From the NCBI RefSeq assembly GCF_001889065.1, contig NZ_LWHB01000126.1, forward strand, positions 1 through 15,088: a DNA stretch of 15,088 nt, written 5' to 3'. The notes below the pieces were generated by a model. The model was not told the origin of the DNA. It did no database searches and saw only the letters and a program-made list of their open reading frames with translations. The translations under genes were made by a program, and so were the position numbers. Source of the DNA: Suttonella ornithocola. Its GTDB lineage: Bacteria; Pseudomonadota; Gammaproteobacteria; Cardiobacteriales; Cardiobacteriaceae. Positions 13,980 to 15,088 of this stretch are shown here, piece by piece (the stretch's first letter is position 1; the number at the start of each line of letters is the position of its first letter).

Positions 13980-14885
13980 ATGGGCAAACTAACCGCAAAA
14001 GCTGTTCAACAGGCGCAGAAAGCAGGTAAATATTTTGACGGACACGGGCTTTATTTGCATATCCTCGCCAACGGGAAAAAGTATTGGCGGGGAAAGTATC
14101 GTTTTAATGGTAAGGAAAAACTCTCTTCTTATGGTAGCTACCCCCAAATTAGCCTAAAAGAAGCAAGAGATGTACACGCACTCTTTAGCGCGCAACTATA
14201 GTCAAAGGCTAATAAAAGAGTCACAGAAATTAGATCGCTATTCCAGTAATAGTATGTGTGCTTACTTTATTTATCTATCTTAACACTGTAACTATTCTAG
14301 TAGTCTTTCACTATAGCACAGGGAGTAGATTCTTTAGCAGAGCGTAAAGCTGAAAAGACAGAAGAAAAAGCAGAGTTAGCCGCTAATTTTAAGCGCCTAG
14401 CTTGGGAATGGTTTGAAAATACGGCTAATGCTAGAAAGTGGGGAGATAAACACCGTAAGAAGATAAAACAACAGCTAGAGCGCCATATTCTGCCTACTTT
14501 TGGAGGTATAGACTGCCGAGAAATTCGCCCTAAAGAAATTACCGAATTTATCCAATCATTAAACGTACAAGGCATCAATACTACCGCTCATGATTGCTTT
14601 GACATTATGCGCCGCATTTTTGCTTATGCCGTGCAAATGGAAATCAGAGAAACTAGCCCAGCAGCACATCTAAAAGATATTACTCCTAATACCCCAGCCG
14701 ACCAATGAAACACACTACCGACCCTGCGCGAATTGGGGAAATATTACTTATTCTTGAGCGCGCCCGTGTTACAAATGGCGACCAAAGCCCTGATATTACT
14801 AAGCCCAATGCTATTCACTCGCCCGAATGAATTACGCGAAATGCGTTGGGATGAAATTAACGGCGACCTTGGTAAACGCAGCAGC
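13980..14885 (+). pseudogene. P4-type tyrosine integrase, interrupted, frameshifted and truncated
   Basis: Such integrases insert islands into tRNA 3' ends. The ATG at 13980 follows ACGAGG. Residues 1-73 are the N-terminal arm-binding domain (DGHGLYLHILANGKKYWRGKYR, SYGSYPQISLKEARD). A 115-bp element at 14199-14313 then interrupts; removing it with one TA joins SAQL to AQGVDSLAERKAEK in frame. The core-binding domain follows (FKRLAWEWFE, RHILPTFGGIDCREIRPKEI). The frame then stops at 14706-14708. Coding similarity moves to another frame (KHTTDPARIGEILLILERA) and back (ALILLSPMLFTRPNELREMRWDEIN), so at least two frameshifts exist. The gene is cut at 14885 by an IS630 remnant, losing the catalytic HxxR and Tyr. 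It is inactive. Confidence 0.9.
14197..14315. mobile_element. 115-bp TA-flanked MITE in the integrase
   Basis: The element is 14199-14313, flanked by TA on both sides (14197-14198 and 14314-14315). Its ends, TAGTCAAAGGCTA and (inverted) TAGTGAAAGACTA, differ at two positions, and weaker inverted similarity extends for about 39 bases. It has no coding content. It adds 117 bases, a multiple of three, but brings an immediate in-frame TAG at 14199. The TA duplication and TAGT ends place it in the IS630/Tc1-mariner-type group, though its ends differ from the kinase element beyond the first bases. Confidence 0.8.
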
Positions 14886-14887
14886 TA

Positions 14888-15088
14888 TAGTGCAATCATC
14901 TAAAACTCAACCCAATCCAAAGCAGATAAAAGAATAAAGTATCAATACAATCCATCCGCCATTCTTTGCTATTTGCTTAATCCAAGCTCACATCTTTTCA
15001 ATGGGATTTAAGTCTGGACTATAAGGGGGTAACCAAACTATCTCATGCCCATGCTCTTCAATGATTGCTTGAATATCACTGCGTTTAT
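14888..15088 (-). mobile_element. IS630-type insertion sequence, right end, runs off the window
   Basis: The end begins TAGTGCAATCATCTAAAACT just after TA (14886-14887), as in IS630-group elements that target TA. The rest of the element extends beyond the right edge. It has truncated the integrase. The transposase is on the minus strand and is damaged (separate entry). Confidence 0.75.
14896..15088 (-). pseudogene. IS630-family transposase, C-terminal part, decayed
   Basis: Reading on the minus strand from the right edge: KRSDIQAIIEEHGHEIVWLP, then PYSPDLNPIEKM, the DDE_3 signature with the last catalytic acidic residue (the Glu in NPIE). A TGA follows at the codon that is normally Trp (KMWAWIK). 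The sequence continues AWIKQ and then needs a frame change to reach SKEWRMDCIDTLFFYLLW and a stop at 14896-14898. One nonsense change and one frameshift make it non-functional. The N-terminal part is outside the window. Confidence 0.8.

Noticed and set aside
14297..14578. Minus-strand open frame of 93 codons in the integrase region
   Set aside because: The plus strand carries recognisable integrase coding similarity across this stretch; the minus frame is a shadow.
1..15088. CRISPR array, toxin-antitoxin pair or defence island
   Set aside because: No regularly spaced direct repeats and no recognisable defence or toxin genes were found in the window.

Overview
The window is AT-rich chromosomal DNA from a Gram-negative bacterium. 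The gene families (rhomboid, TrhA, TRIC/YicG and TerC membrane proteins, an RbsABC-type transporter, tRNAs with encoded CCA) suit a gammaproteobacterium, perhaps near Cardiobacteriales or Pasteurellaceae. One intergenic repeat also recalls Neisseria interspersed repeats. The genus cannot be fixed from the sequence.

Layout. (1) 1-2287: the end of an AIM24-type gene, then a two-gene unit made of a short VUT-family (queuosine-precursor-type) transporter and an overlapping small protein resembling the QueF T-fold. This unit sits between two copies of a ~128 bp terminal-inverted-repeat element and is followed by a repeat-rich gene desert. (2) 2288-9689: a carbohydrate uptake and phosphorylation locus. 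The minus-strand operon is binding protein > ABC ATPase > permease > permease > FGGY kinase, and a divergent LacI-type regulator lies next to a clear 20-bp operator palindrome over the operon promoter. The design is import of a sugar or polyol, phosphorylation by the kinase, and control by the LacI protein. The ATPase carries a one-base frameshift and the kinase is split by a 92-bp element, so the pathway is probably dead or cryptic. (3) 9756-13423: membrane-protein genes (rhomboid protease, hemolysin III/TrhA, TRIC channel, TerC) with a decayed tenA fragment and a third copy of the ~128 bp element. (4) 13548-15088: tRNA-Gly(GCC), tRNA-Cys(GCA), then a ruined P4-type integrase of an island at the tRNA-Cys end. 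The integrase is split by a 115-bp element, frameshifted twice and truncated by a decayed IS630-type insertion sequence that runs off the window.

The main theme is small non-autonomous elements and gene decay. Two elements of the TA-target (IS630/Tc1-mariner) type sit inside genes (kinase, integrase), and in both cases removing the element plus one TA restores the reading frame exactly. The ends of the kinase element closely match the end of the IS630 remnant at the right edge. A second family with ends beginning GGTAGTGGTTTGAAAAGTAT has at least three copies, one with a perfect 8-bp target duplication. The most novel candidate gene system is the VUT transporter plus T-fold protein pair, whose T-fold member keeps the QueF-like cysteine but lacks the catalytic aspartate.
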